Assembly (NCBI RefSeq): GCF_040807025.1
Contig: NC_090982.1
Span: forward strand, 77,169,931-77,233,930
Length of the DNA stretch: 64,000 bases
Direction: 5' to 3'
From: Struthio camelus
Lineage: Eukaryota > Chordata > Aves > Struthioniformes > Struthionidae
A program made the translations under genes and the position numbers. The notes under the pieces are model-generated. The model made no database searches. It was not told the DNA's origin and saw only the letters and a program-made list of their open reading frames with translations. Positions 1-12,003 of the stretch are shown here, piece by piece. Numbering within the stretch: position 1 is the first letter of the stretch; the number at the start of each line of letters is the position of its first letter.

Positions 1-438
1 CTACAGACGGACCGAGGCAGCCCCGGGCGGCTCCGCCGGGCAGACGGGCCCGCTTCAGCCGCCGGCCGGCCCCCAGCTCTCCCCGCCGCAGCGGGGCCAC
101 CACAGGCGGCGACCCGGCCGGCGGCCTCGGGCATCGCGTCTCGGGGACACCCGCAACCCCGGCGGCGCCCCGGCCCGCACCGAGACCCGGGCGGCTCTGC
201 GGGGTGCCCGGCTGCGGGGCCTGTAGGCACGGGGCTCCCCCTCCCGCTCTGTGGCGGCCCCCGGTAACGAGGCCCTGCCCTGGGCTCCCCCAGCGGTAAG
301 CAGGGCCTGCTGGGGAGCCCCCTCGGTAACCCAGGGGGTGTCCCCGGTAACAGCGGCTCTGCCCCCGGTAAGCGGGCCCCGCCGCCCCCCCCCCAGCCTG
401 GCGGGGCGGGCGCCCCCCCCCCTTCCCCGCCCCGTACC
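1..438 (-). other. Probable TLN1 5' flank (intron 1) with first-exon donor
   Basis: GC-rich, no convincing coding exon. On the minus strand a good splice donor (CACAG|GTACGG) ends at 438/437. This fits a short non-coding first exon lying about 438-540 with intron 1 running to the window edge. In mammals TLN1 lies head to head with CREB3, so TLN1 is the natural candidate. No talin protein sequence is visible, so the assignment rests on synteny and one donor. The open frames of 180-228 residues here are Pro/Arg/Gly-rich by-products of high GC. Confidence 0.3.
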
Positions 439-617
439 TGTGCGCGGGCAGGAGCTGCGCGCCGGGACCGCCGAGCCTCTGCGGCGGCGGCGGGCGGCAC
501 CGCCCGCTTCCCGCCCCGCCCCGCCGGCGCATGCGCGCCCCGCCAGTGCCCCCCCCCCCCGCTCGCGCCGCCGTCGCGCGCGCGCGCGCCCCCCTCCCCC
601 GCCTCCGGGCTCTCCCC

Positions 618-656
618 CTTCCACCCACCTTCCACCCACCTTCCACCCACCTTCCC
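618..656. repeat. 11-bp tandem repeat in the promoter
   Basis: Three exact copies of CTTCCACCCAC and a partial fourth, between the CpG-rich blocks of the CREB3 promoter. Confidence 0.85.
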
Positions 657-801
657 CCGCCGCGCGCGCGCGCGCCGGCGGCGGCCAATGGGAGCCCGCT
701 CCTTCGCCACCTCCCCAGCGGGCGGGGCGGCCCCGCCCCGCCCCACTCCTCTCCGCCCCGCCCCGCCCCGCGCGCGGCTGGCTGGGAGGGCGCTGACGTC
801 A

Positions 802-849
802 CTCCTGGTGCGTTGGAAGCGGCGCTGCCGGACGGCGTCGCGCCCCGAG
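802..849 (+). other. CREB3: CREB3 non-coding exon 1 (start approximate)
   Basis: The sequence just 3' of the CRE ends in a consensus donor (CCCGAG|GTAAGG, GT at 850-851). The next acceptor that fits is at 2176/2177, directly before the CREB3 start codon, so this exon would be wholly 5' UTR. The 5' end is a guess because no initiator is obvious. The intron (850-2176) contains a 24-base T run at 1715-1738 and nothing else recognisable. Confidence 0.5.
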
Positions 850-1714
850 GTAAGGGGCTGGGGGGGGGGGCCCAGGCGTCCGGGGCCGCCGCCACCACCC
901 CGGCCCCTCCCCTCCCTCTCGGACCTGAGGGGGGGGGAATCGGGTGTCCGTCCCCCCCCATCCTGTCAGAGCGAGCTGGGGCCCCAGGCATCCGGGCCTT
1001 AACCCCCCCCCCACCGCCCCCAAATCCTGTCAGAGCGAGCCGGGGCGCCGGGCCCAGCCCGCCTGCGCAGGGCGCTGCGGGGGCCTTGGGCGGCAGCAAG
1101 AGGGCCGGGCGCTGCTGGCCGCGGGGGGCTCCCGGCCTCCGTGCGGCTGCCTGTGGCGCGCACTGGGCGGCGTTCCTCCGGCACGGAGGCCTCCCTGAAG
1201 CCCAGGCGTTGGGGTAAAGGGGAGGGGGCCGTCCCAAAGGTCTAGCTTTGGGCTGTGCGGCCCAGCAGGCGTTCAGTGGCTGCTGGCTGCAGCTGTCCCT
1301 CAAGTGCATTTGCATAGCCATGCCCTGTTTGCTCGTGGGCCAGCCTCACAGGCTGGGTCTGTGAAGTTTCTTGGCTTCCCCAGGCAAGGTGTGCAGGCAA
1401 GCAGGGCAGAGTCTGCCACGTATGAAGATGTTCCTGTGACCCTCTCTTCTGCCTCGTTTGCTCTCTTCCTCCCCTTGCTGCCTGCCTGGAGCTGCGTGTT
1501 CAGTGCGTGCTTCCTAGCTGGAACGTCCTGTGTCCATGGAAACAATGGGCCTCAGCGTTGCTTGGACTCTGCCCTGCTCCCCCTTCCTCTTGCTGCTCAG
1601 TTTCCTGCTTGTTTCACTCAGTAAGCAGTGCAGTTTGGCACAGCTGCCCTGCACAGCAGCTTCCTGCTTCCTGGCAGCTGGTGCAGCAGCCATGTGTCTG
1701 GAGTCTGCCCTGGC

Positions 1715-1738
1715 TTTTTTTTTTTTTTTTTTTTTTTT
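1715..1738. repeat. Poly(T) run in CREB3 intron 1
   Basis: 24 consecutive T. It could be the tail of a minus-strand retroposed copy, but no element is recognisable beside it. Confidence 0.9.
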
Positions 1739-2176
1739 GTGAGCTGTAACACCTGTCAGCTAGATTTGAAAGCTTAGAGTGCCAGTGGGAACACTGGCCT
1801 GGCCGGTTGCAAGCCAGCGGTACAGCACCTTCAGGCTTCAGTGAAATGGTGGAATCTGTTTACGTTGTATGCTCTCAGCAGGAGAAGGTCTGGCACCCTT
1901 CCACTTTCCCTCATCTTCCAGCAGCTTTCTCCTCTGGGTGGAGCCTCACTAGGTTGGCAGGGAAGGTGATGGAGGGTGGCCACAAGTGATGGTAATAGTC
2001 TTGTTGAGACAGCAGTCATGAACTGGCGTCTTGCGTGATGTCATCTCTGCAGGGTGCTGACCGCTGTTCCCATTGCGTGGGGAGACTTTGTACTTCAGCA
2101 CAGAGACTGCGTGACGTTCCAGAGGAGCGTTGGTGTCTCCCCTGGGGCCTGTGGTCATTTTGATTGTCTTGTTCAG

Positions 2177-5100
2177 ATGTCGTGCCCAGAGGAATTGGCT
2201 GCCCTGGCAGATGAGGACCTGCTTGATTTTCTCCTGAAGGACAATATTCCTTGCACTGAAATCCCAGGGGAGGAGAGCAGCCTGCTGGAAGACTGGGGCC
2301 TGTCAGATGCTCAGGTGAGTTGTTCTGGAGGAATTGCTGGTGGGTTGTGGTCCAGGAGGTTTGGCTCCCTGCTTAGTGGAAGCTTTTTCTCTGCAGCTTC
2401 TGAACAACAAGGAGATGGATGACTTCATCAGCTCACTGCTGAGCCCCTTTGTAGACGAACCGGGCACACTGCAGGGTTACTCACCTACTGACAGTGACAG
2501 TAGCATTTCTGAGGACCAAAATTTGTCCCATAGCCCTGGCAGTGACTTTGCCAGCAGCCCTCGGAGCTCAGACATTGTGCAGTTTGATCACAGTTACTCC
2601 CTTCATCACGATGGGCCTGTGCTGGAAAGTGTGAGATCTGAGATGGCAGAAGGAGATGTTTCCATTGACCTTGGTAAGTGGGGGTCTTTCTGTTCTAGCT
2701 ATGCGCAGTGCTGTGCCTAGCAGGAAAACAGTCCAGCCTAGGGTTTTCTTGTGTGGGAGCCAGGCAGCACTGGATAGAACCAAGCTTGGCGGCTCTGCGG
2801 CTGTACAGTTGTGGTCTCGTGCTGCTCAAAGTTGCCTGGTCAGGTGTGTCTGTGCTGCCTCACAGAGGCCCGGAGCTTGACTATCTTCTCTTTCCCTAGA
2901 GACGTGGACAGGCTTAGAAAGCCCAAATGAGGTAGTGGAACAGAACTGCAGTTTTCCTGTTGCTGTCGCTGTGGATGCTGGACCCCAGTTTGTGCCTGGA
3001 GCCACCATGCAGGTACTGGCTCCCTAAGGCCTAGAAGTGTGTGCTGGTGGGCCCCAGCCTTTGCTCACATTCTCCCCTTCTCTCCTGGCTTGGTTACTGT
3101 GAGGGGTATCTCGGTGGAAAGTGTGATCCTGCTTTAGGAGAGCTGACCCTGGTTCTGTATGCTTTCTCTGCCCCGGGCTATATTTCCTTTACTTTGGATT
3201 CTCAGTAGGCATGTTTTGGCCGTTTTCTAGTTCGACTTCCCAGAGTTGGTCCTGACGGAGGAGGAGAGGCAGCTCCTGGAAAAAGAAGGTGTTTCATTAC
3301 CAACCTGTCTGCCACTGACCAAAGTGAGTCCTTGCTACAGGCAGTAACTCCCAAACAGAGTACTTGAACACTTTAACCAGAGTAGGGGTTTAAAATGCAG
3401 GACAGTGCCTTGCCAGAGTATTAGCCCCTTGTTGCTGAGTTCAGGGCCTCTTCTGGCAGGACCAAGGAAGGTGGATCCCTTCAAGGGCCAGGGGGGTTCG
3501 TATGCACACCATCCTCTGGTTTATTAGTCCAGTAGGTGCAGAGCAGTCATCTCATTAGCTGTTGGGAAGCGATGCAGTTTCTTGTGGTGGGGGCTTCCTC
3601 TCTGCTGTGCAGAGACTGGAATGGTGTGGAAGATCTGTTCTACTGTTGCTACTCAGGACATCTCCAGCAGCGTGAAATGCCCTCTGGCTGTAGCCCTGGG
3701 CTGCCCAGGGCTATGAAGAGCAGGAAGAAACCTGGCTGCTTTCAGTCTCCCCATTTGTGACTGCCTGCAGGAGACAATTGCACTCCAAGTGCCTTCAGCC
3801 TTTCTCCTCCTGCTTGTCTAATGGCTTGTGAGGTGTGTGCTTTTCATCTCACTTGTGTGTGCCTCACTCTTGGTACACCGGGAAGCTGCTGGTTGTATCA
3901 GTAGGCCAGAGTCTGCCTTCCAGCTAGTCCAGTTCGTTCCGTGGTTTGGGGAAGACAGAGGACAAATGCAACTGGGTTGTTGCCTTTCTCGACAGGGCTG
4001 AGCACTGAGACATCCACAGGTTCTGTCAGGGCTGAACTGCCAGCACCCTGGGGTGGCTGCTAATGAGAAATGGCTCTTGCAGGTTGAAGAGCGGCTTCTG
4101 AAGAAAGTGCGACGGAAGATCCGGAACAAGCAGTCAGCCCAGGATAGTCGCCGCAGGAAGAAGATCTATGTAGATGGCCTGGAAAACAGGTACCCACACA
4201 CGACAACAGTACTGTGCTGCTGCTGGGGTCAGAAAACCCTTGGCAGAAAGTGAGGCCGACCCTATAGTTGTCTTTTTTTATAGTTTTTCTTAATTTTTTT
4301 ATAGTTTGTTTTATAGTCTCAGGGGGCTTAAAAGCTTGCTGTTCTCTCTTGTCCTTGGAGTTGGCCCAGGGTTTGTTCAGTTTGAGCAGAGTGCTGGTCT
4401 GCCAGGGCCCACCTGTCCTCCAGCTCCGGCTAGTTTAAATACGACCTGACATCACTGGTCTGCCCGGCTGACTGGTTGTGCTGTTAGGAGCAAGCATCGT
4501 TATAGAGTAGTGTCATGCTTCTCTGAGGGACTGGTCAGGGCTCACCCCTCTCCAAACCTTGTGTGAGATGTCGTTATCTGGGCTTTGCACCACCTGGGCC
4601 AGATAGGCCCCAGGGGTGCTTGCATCTGCCCTGGTCACCCACAGAGTTGGTGGCTGATTTTCTGAGGAGGAACTCCAGTGAAGTCCCTGCTGTTGCCTAA
4701 CAAACTAAAACCTCTCTGTTTCTCTCCTCTGTGCTGTTTGTCCGTCCCGGAAAGGGTGGCAGCCTGCACAGCTCAGAACCACGAGCTCCAGAAGAAGGTG
4801 CAGCTGCTGCAGAAGCAGAACATGTGAGTTCTCATTGTGGGATGTGGCAGGGGATGTGGTGTGGGAGGCTGTTCCCCCCCTCGGGACTGTCATCTGTCCC
4901 TGGCTGCAAAGGGGGAGGGAGGTTCTTGCTTCAGCCGCCGCATTAACCTGCGTTGCCTGCTCCCGTGCAGGTCGTTGCTTGAGCAGCTGCGGAAATTGCA
5001 GACCCTGGTGAGGCAGTCCACAACCAAAACTACCACAGCAAGCACCTGCATTATGGTGAGTGGCTTCAGCCCCAGTTTCTCTGAAGGGGTCTCTCCTGTC

Positions 5101-6071
5101 ACCCCAAGTTTGGAGAGTGGTATTAATTGCAGCCAGTGATGCCTATGCATGCCCTAAGGTTAGGAGGGCTTTGCTCATGGCCTCCTCTTTCTCCCTTTCC
5201 AGGTCCTCGTTCTGTCCTTCTGCCTCATTCTCTCCCCCAGCCTCTATTCGTTTGGGAGCAGAGGGCCGCAGCCAGAGCTCAGAGGTGAGTACCTGCGGAC
5301 TGAGGCATGGTTCCAGGTGAAATGTTGCCCTCAGGCCTCAGAGATGGCCTGAACTCTTGGCCATTTCCCACTCAACAGCCCCTTGCCTGGGGGGAGCTTT
5401 CGGTTTGGCTTTACTGTTCTGCCCCAGCTCTGGACTCTTCCTCAGCCCCGTTGCTGAGGGTTGCGTGGGGCCCTGGGCCAAGGGCGATACCAGAACTACA
5501 CAGATCCTCTCCCTCTTGGAGCACAAGCTGTGCTTGTGCCTTGTGGCTGTGCAGCATTGTTTCCCTGCCTCCCCTGGGAGGAGGTAGCCTTAGTTGAATG
5601 TCTTTTGTCCTCCCATGAGCTCTGCGGGAGTGCAAGAGTTTGATGTGTCCTGCTCTCCAGATGGGAGTGACAAGGCTGGCTCTTACCTCTCTTGCAGTGC
5701 TGTCACGGCAGATCCGCGAGTTCCCGAACCAGGTTTGGCAGGCAGCGTCTGACGTGCAGGAGGAAGCTGTGCTGGAGAAGCTTAGTCCAGAGCCTGAAGA
5801 CACCTCACTGTTGGGCAGCCTCAATCAGTCACGGGAAGAGGGGCAGACTCCGTCCAAGCCTGAGCCCAGATCCACTTTCAACAGCAACTCATCCTCTGAC
5901 CCTCCAGCAGCAGCCAGCTCTGAGTTGGGTCCTCTGCAGCCCCAGGAGCAGCGCTCTGGGAGCGACGCTTTGCGCTCAGTGGTACCAGCAGCTTGGGAAG
6001 CCAAGAGGCAGGAGTGGGTGGAACGCACTGCCAGTGTTGTCATCCAGCAGCACCGTGTGGATGAGATGTGA
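2177..6071 (+). CDS. CREB3: CREB3 (Luman), ER-membrane bZIP transcription factor
   Basis: Nine coding exons: 2177-2314, 2397-2673, 2900-3012, 3231-3323, 4083-4189, 4755-4823, 4971-5055, 5203-5284 and 5698-6071. They sum to 1338 nt, or 445 residues plus stop, with all junctions in phase. The acidic N-terminus carries an LxxLL motif (LDFLL, about residue 15) and an IxxLL in ISSLLSPF. It also carries the HCF-1 binding tetrapeptide DHSY (about 110-113). The basic region [20 protein letters not shown] (from about 214) and leucine zipper (about 244-280) are followed by one transmembrane segment (about 291-310). The lumenal VLSRQIR matches the region near the human site-1-protease cleavage site. The family is held in the ER/Golgi and released by regulated proteolysis to activate CRE and unfolded-protein-response genes. 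Exon 2 starts exactly at the ATG; a weaker acceptor at 2052 is an alternative for the UTR. Confidence 0.95.
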
Positions 6072-7145
6072 CCGCCATCTCGTCTTGCCTTTCAGGGTGA
6101 TGCTGTGCGCCCTGTCGAGAAGGGACAAGCAGAACTGTGTTAACAGATAATCTATCAAAGCAAATGCTTTTAAATACTCTCCTGATAGTTGGCGGCTCAG
6201 AGGGTTCACTGGGGAGGAATCATTTTAGGAACGATGACCTGTTCGTACACTCTGCCCCATATATCCATAACAGGACCCTATCAGAGATGGGGTAGGAAAC
6301 TGGGAGTTTTGTTTCCTGCTATGGCTGTTGACATGGTCTGTAGCCCTCACTGAGTGCTGTGGCTCACAAAGGGAAAGGCTGAGGGGTGGAGGGTGAAGGC
6401 GCTCAGGCGTGCCTGAGGGGCCTGATACCTGCTCTGCTTGGAGGCAGGTGGTGACAGATGCCCTGTCCCACTTCTGCCCTGCCCGGATGAAGTTGAACAG
6501 GCTGGGTCCTGTACTTACTGTGTGTGACAGCCACAAGCATCCTTTTAACCCTACAGCGTTGTCTGATTTCTGGGTGTGAGATGATGAGCTGGATGCTGAC
6601 CTTCAGTGCCCTTAAAGGGAGTGGTCCTGCCATTGCAATAGGCCCTGCATTTCCCCCTGTTTGTGCTAGCTGTTGGGCTGTGGGCACAGCTCTCGGCCTG
6701 ACTAGAGAGGGTGGTGTGGAGTCCTTCCCAGCTGTGCATGCTGTTTCCCATCAAGCTTTCTTGGGGCAAGCCTTTCATCTCCCACAAATCTGGGGACAGG
6801 ACTTCGTGTCTCAGGGAGAAGTAGGGGCATGCCTTGTACCACGCTACCAAAGCAGGCATAGTACAGAGCAGCAAAGCTGCTTGCTTTTCTGAAAGCTTTC
6901 TGTATGCAGGCCGGTTTCAAAGCTGTGTCCACATGTGCCTGAGCCCTACAGTGCTGGCCAGTCAGCTTGCTGTGGGTGCTCTCTGCAAGGCTGAGCGGAA
7001 GCACTTGGAGCTGGGGACTGGTCTTTCCTGGAGTGCAGCGTAGCAGTACCTGTGGAGCGTCCTTCCTTGTCCTACATCAGCTCTAAGCTAGTGAAGACAT
7101 TTCCATATTAATTATGTGTAAATAAAGCATGTCTTCTGCACGACT
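6072..7145 (+). other. CREB3: CREB3 3' UTR
   Basis: It runs from the stop codon to the poly(A) site. No second gene is seen in it, and the open frames on either strand show no recognisable domain. Confidence 0.75.
7121..7126 (+). terminator. CREB3: CREB3 poly(A) signal AATAAA
   Basis: Canonical AATAAA followed about 20 bases later by a GT-rich stretch (TGTGGTCTTGTCAG). Confidence 0.8.
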
Positions 7146-10100
7146 GTGCCCTCTGTGGTCTTGTCAGTCTGGACCTGGGCTGGCCAGTGGAGGTTAGGGG
7201 CTGTGCAAAAGGCTGGGAGCACTGTGAACGTCTCTCCGAGTGCAAGAATGCCAAGCCTAACGGGCTTGGGGAGTAGTCACCCTCCCCTTATGGCCTGACA
7301 AATGGAGCAGTGACCTGGGCTGCAGGAGGACTGACATCTACTCCTTCTTGGTGACCTCAGGGAGAGCCCCTGGGAGCAGGAACTGCCTTGTGTTCCCTTT
7401 GGTGTACCCTGGGGCTGTGTGGAGGGCTTATTGAGACACCATGCAAAATTCCAGTGTGGTGCTGCTCTTTCGGCCTCTTTCAGAGCTGTACAAATACTCC
7501 TGGAACGCTTCTGGAGATGAATTCACACTCTGAGCACCCAGAGCCCAAGCATGGAAGTCAGGGGGAGCTGTGGCAATGCGCCTGCTGCGATGTGCCACGT
7601 GCAGCAAAGCAGTTAGCGCAGCGGAACTGAGCAGCTTCCCTTGTAGGAAATGAGAGGAGCCGGTGTCTGCCCCCACCTCTGGTTTTGTAACCGAGGAACT
7701 GTACAATTGCAGGAAGCAGAGCAAAGACAGAGTGGTGCAACCAGACCTGTCCCCATGGCTGAGGGGGTGGGCCCTGCCTGCTGGACAAATGGGTGGTTGC
7801 TAAATCAGGCTGGGTCGGGGCTGGTGTCTGGGGAGCTGGGAAGCTGTGAGCCCTTGTGGTTTTTGCTATTGCTGAAGCCCGTGGCTGAGCCCTTTGAAGT
7901 GGCACCGTCTCTAGAGTCTTCGGAGTGAGCTCTCTGCTTGTGCTGACTGCTACTTATCTTAGTTTGCCTCCACTCTGGGCCGAATGCCCTCCCCTCCCAG
8001 GGAGGCTAGGCTCAACCTACTTTGTCCGTCAGTGCCTCCAGGTCAGAGAAGTGTGGGTCTGCGTGCCCAATTTCACACAAAGCTGCTCTGGAGACGTGCA
8101 AATGGGCCTGTTTCCTACCAGCTCCAGGCTGAAGTGACCTCTTTTCCTCTGCTGGCCAGCAGCAGTAAATCACTGAGTTCCAGTGAGCATAGCTCAGCCT
8201 CACCTGCTTGTTCTGGTTGGGGTTGAGAGCTGTGGGACATCGTTTTTGTCCGGGCCTGTGCTGCCACCCCTAGAGCCAGGTGGCTTGTCCCCACAGCCTG
8301 CTGTCCCGCTGCAGCTTGAGAGTGCTGCCATGTTCTCTCCCGTGGAAATGTACCCTCCACCTCTGCCCAGGTGCTTCCTGGAGCAGGCAAGCATGGCTGC
8401 TCAGCACAGGGTGCAGGAGTAGCCGCTGGGAGCCAGGGTGGCTGGAAGAGCCTGTCTGTGCCTGCCCCAAAAGACCCCGGGCAGGGTGGTCAGGCAGCGA
8501 TGGGGAGCGACTGTGTTCACCTGGCCTATTTCCACATCTGTCCTGGTCCAGCTGCGTGTTGCTGGTATCGCTGGCTCTCCAGAGCAGTTCCAGAGGCCTG
8601 GGACAACAGGTCTTCAAGAGCTTTCTGAGGACACCTTGTATTTTCCTCTGTGCACTGCCTAAGCCTCACGGACGGCTGGAGCTGAGCCTTGCCTCGTACC
8701 TTCCCTATCCAGAGCCACCACCCCCTTGTGGGTTGCCCATTCAGATCTGTGGCCCCAAGAGCTGGTGGAAGCTGTTTTGCTTTCCTGACTCGGGCAAGCA
8801 ATCACAGGCCCTGCTGGTGTCTCCTTGCAGCCTGCTTTTCTCCACAAAGGCAGGACTGGCAGAGACCTGGAGGCTGCTGCCCTCGGTGCAGGCAGTTCCA
8901 GGTGCAGCCCTCCGATCAGATATATCGCTGGATCCCCAGGAAGTTTCTCAGCCCTGCGGGAGATTTGGACGGCCACTGCGCTCACGCTGTCGAGCCTTGG
9001 CTCAGTGCTGATCGATACCCATATGAGTCATCAAAAATAAAACGTTGCAGTGTTGCCAGCAGTGCAGGGAACGGGCACCGGAGCTGGTGTGTGGCCAGGA
9101 GCAACGAGGGCAGCCCCGCGCTCCGCAGCGGTCTTGACTGCTCGGCCAAATGTCAGGAAGAGATAGCTCTGGGAGAGCAGGCGGGGAGCCAGGAAAACAC
9201 CCAGGGCACCTCATCGAAAGCATCTGAACACAAGCTCCTGGCACAAGGCACCGGCTGCACCGGCCAGCGCAACCCTTCGGTGCGGAGAGGCTGGGGCAGA
9301 CCGCGGACTGAGAAGCTGGGGTATCTCAGAGGCCAAAGCCAGCACAGATACTGCACCCAGAGATGTGTCTGCAGGGACAGTTTTGGGGATGATTGCTCTG
9401 CTGGTCTCAGGCTGCTCCGGTGCTGCTATTTTTCATCAAAGGAGAAGGAGGAGCCTGGTATTTGTGTGCTAACCCTCCTCCCTGATGGAGACTGTCGATG
9501 CCACCTTGTTTCCTTGTATGCTGCAGGGAGCAGAGCACAGGAGGCAGGTTTTCGCTGCAAGCCTGTTCCTCCAGGAAGCGTTGCACCCTGCCAGCTTCCT
9601 CCCGGCTGTGCTGTGGGTCCCCCTCCGGCTGCCTGCTCCTGCCGGTGCGTCGTGCTGCGCGTGCGCATCGCACGGTGTGTGCACTGCGCGCGCCTCGTGC
9701 ACCCTGCGTCCTGTGCATGTGCATGCGCTTTCTGCAAAGCCCTGCCCTGCCCTGCGCCTTTGCCCGGGCTCCCCCCGAACTCCCACGCTCTGAACGAGGC
9801 CGGCTCGTGGCCTGGGCTTGGGTTCACCTCCGTCTTAGCTCTTTTAGGCCAGAACTTGGCCTGCTTCCCACTGAACCCTGGATAAAAGGCAGCAGGTACC
9901 TACACGGACACAGTGAGTTTTCACCCAACCCTTAGCAGAATGGCACTGCCAATAATTTAATGTTGCCTTCAGTCAGAAGTGCAACAACAACGCGGGGCTA
10001 TACCTCATCCCTGCTTGCAAAACAGGTACTGGCAGAGCAGAAACAGGCGGCTTTCGGGACAAAATGTTCTGCTCAGGCCCCAGCGAGTCTGGTACACACA

Positions 10101-10905
10101 CTGCAAAATAGAATCCCCCCCCTTTTCTGTTTGATGACTCCCTCTGTGTTGACAGTGCCGGTTTCCTTTCACGGTAGCGGCTGTCTTATGGAAAGTTATG
10201 GAAGTGCGAAAGGAGATTTGTTTGTGAGAGCCGAAGAGGGCCTGGGCCGTGCCGAAGGCTTAACCACCTTGCGCAGGGCTTGGAAATCGGAAAGCGCGTT
10301 TCCTCCAGAGGCGAGAGTTTCAGCTAGCAGCAGGAGCAAGAAATCCAGCCTGCTCTGCAAGAAGCCTATGCCCTCCCTTGGCACCACGTCGTTATTTCTA
10401 GCCACTAGCACCAGCTGCTGGATATTGCTGGAAACAGAAAAACTAACAGGAATGTGAGAGCGTGTTTGAAAACCGAGACGTGAATACAGCCCGTGGGTGA
10501 GCTGTCCCGCAGGGGAAACGCCGGCGCTGGGGGAGAAGGAGCCGTTCCCCCGGGGCCGGCCGGGCGCAGGCGGGAGCTGCACCCCGGGGATCGCGTCCGG
10601 CTGGCGGGAGTGCGGAGCCGGCCGGGGCTGCGAGAGCCATCGGCGCGGCCCCCCCCGGCTGCTCCCGCTCCCCAGCCCCTTCGTATCCCGCACGCACCCG
10701 AATCTCCTCCGGCGCCTCCCGAGCGGCTGGGCTCGGCAGGAACCGGCGGCGGCTTTGCCTGCGCAGCTGAGGTGCCCCGCGCCGGCTCGGCGCGCCCGGG
10801 GCCCTGGACGGAGCCTCCTGCGTGGGTTTGAGCCCGGGCAGCACACAGAGCCAAGACCTGCTTTTTCCACGCACACACACGCAAAAAAAAAAAAAAAACC
10901 CACCC
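7146..10905. other. Intergenic region, CREB3 to AVD-A
   Basis: No recognisable gene. A plus-strand open frame of 398 codons (8689-9885) has no domain, no codon pattern of note and a Cys/Pro/Arg-rich make-up, so I treat it as chance. An AATAAA lies near 9036 and a TATA-like GATAAAAGG near 9881, neither tied to a gene. Confidence 0.6.
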
Positions 10906-10911
10906 TTTATT
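10906..10911 (-). terminator. AVD-A poly(A) signal
   Basis: AATAAA on the minus strand, about 150 bases past the AVD-A stop codon. It is followed by a T run and a GTGTGTGTG stretch, as expected downstream of a cleavage site. Confidence 0.7.
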
Positions 10912-11056
10912 TTTCTCCGTTCACGTTGGGCTGAACTTGCCGAAAAAGCAATCCGAAGCGCCGAGCGGGGAGCTGCAGAAACGCGGCCCGCGGGCACGAG
11001 GGACCCGCCGTCTCCCTGCGGTCGCGGCCTCACCTTCTGCGTTGTCCGCCCGGCTG

Positions 11057-12003
11057 CTACTTTATCCGGGTGAAAACGCTGGTGCCGATCCTGCGGGCGA
11101 GCCCCCAGGCACCGTGAGTCACCCGGCCGGGACGCCCGGGTCCCCGGGGCCGGCGGCACCGCGGTCCCCGGCTGCCCCCTCTCCCTTTGGGGAGCCCATT
11201 TTTTTTTTTGGGGGGGGGGGAAGGGGACGGGGACGCTCACCTGGTGGCTTTCCAGTCCTCGGCGGGGCTCTGCGCCTCCTCCCGCAGCAGCCACAGGGCG
11301 TGCAGGGACTCCTCGCCGGCCTCGTCCACGTAGCACTGACCCACGAAGGCCGTCGTCCTGGCCGCCCCCGGCGCGTCTGCGGCGGTGCCGTGAGCCGGGG
11401 CGCCGGGCCGCCCCGCGGGCGCCGCTCCCGGCTCGCCCGGCCCCGTCCCGCCGCCTACCTCGGCGCCTCCAGCGCACGGCGAAGGTGAAGGTGGGCTGCG
11501 CCGTCAGCCCCACGTCCTGCTGGGACCCCTGCAGCGGCGAGGCCAGGATCTGCGGGTCGCTGGCGGCGGCCCCCGGCAGGTAGGAGCCCGAGAAGCCGCC
11601 GTCCTCCCCGAGGACGGACACGACCATCCGGCAGCCGCCGTCGCTCCGCCACGAGCCGGAGAGCACGCACTGCAAGGGCGAAGGCTGCGGTGGGGCAGCG
11701 CCCGGCGGGGCTGCTGCGGCGCGGGGCGACGCGGGGCCGCGGGCCGGGCGCCAAACGACGGGCAGCGATACCAGCCAGCGCCGCGGGATGCCTCTGGGCT
11801 ACGGCTCGCCTGCGCTGGCGGCGGCGGTCTGCAGGCAGGTTCCCGCTGCCCGTAGCGAGGAGCATCCCCGCAAGCGCGCCGCCTCCCTCCCAGCCTCTCC
11901 GCCCATCGCCCTCGCCGCCCCGGCCCCGTACCTTCCTGCCGGCCGGGCTGGCCCCCGGCACCAGCGCCAGGAGCAGGAGCAGGGCGAGAGCGCCGCTCCC
12001 CAT
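11057..12003 (-). CDS. AVD-A: divergent avidin-family protein, likely poor biotin binder
   Basis: Four exons: 12003-11932, 11669-11459, 11376-11241 and 11090-11057. They total 453 nt, 150 residues, with intron phases 0, 1, 2 as in chicken avidin. A 24-codon signal-peptide exon (MGSGALALLLLLALVPGAS...) is followed by the eight-strand barrel. The Cys pair (avidin 4 and 83) and Tyr33, Trp70, Trp97 and Trp110 are kept. In chicken mature numbering the usual biotin contacts Asn12, Ser16, Thr35, Thr38, Phe72, Ser73 and Asn118 read Ser, Cys, Pro, Ala, Arg, Arg and Ser. Exon 3 is 15 nt longer than in its neighbours, adding residues before the TTxFVGQC strand. The N17 glycosylation site is absent. Every frame and splice site is intact, so it looks like a working gene with changed ligand properties rather than a pseudogene. 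Confidence 0.88.

Larger units (their letters stand above)
440..850. promoter_or_regulatory. CpG-island promoter of CREB3 (probably bidirectional)
   Basis: Dense CpG sequence with a CCAAT box at 685-689, repeated GC boxes of the GGGCGG type around 720-770, and a perfect palindromic cAMP response element TGACGTCA at 794-801. The CRE lies about 50 bases before the exon 1 donor at 849/850, so it is within or just upstream of the transcription start. There is no TATA box. The island also covers the candidate minus-strand first exon, which suggests a shared promoter. Confidence 0.7.

Noticed and set aside
8689-9885. 398-codon plus-strand frame downstream of CREB3
   Set aside because: No recognisable domain, a composition typical of chance GC-rich frames, and no splice or promoter context.
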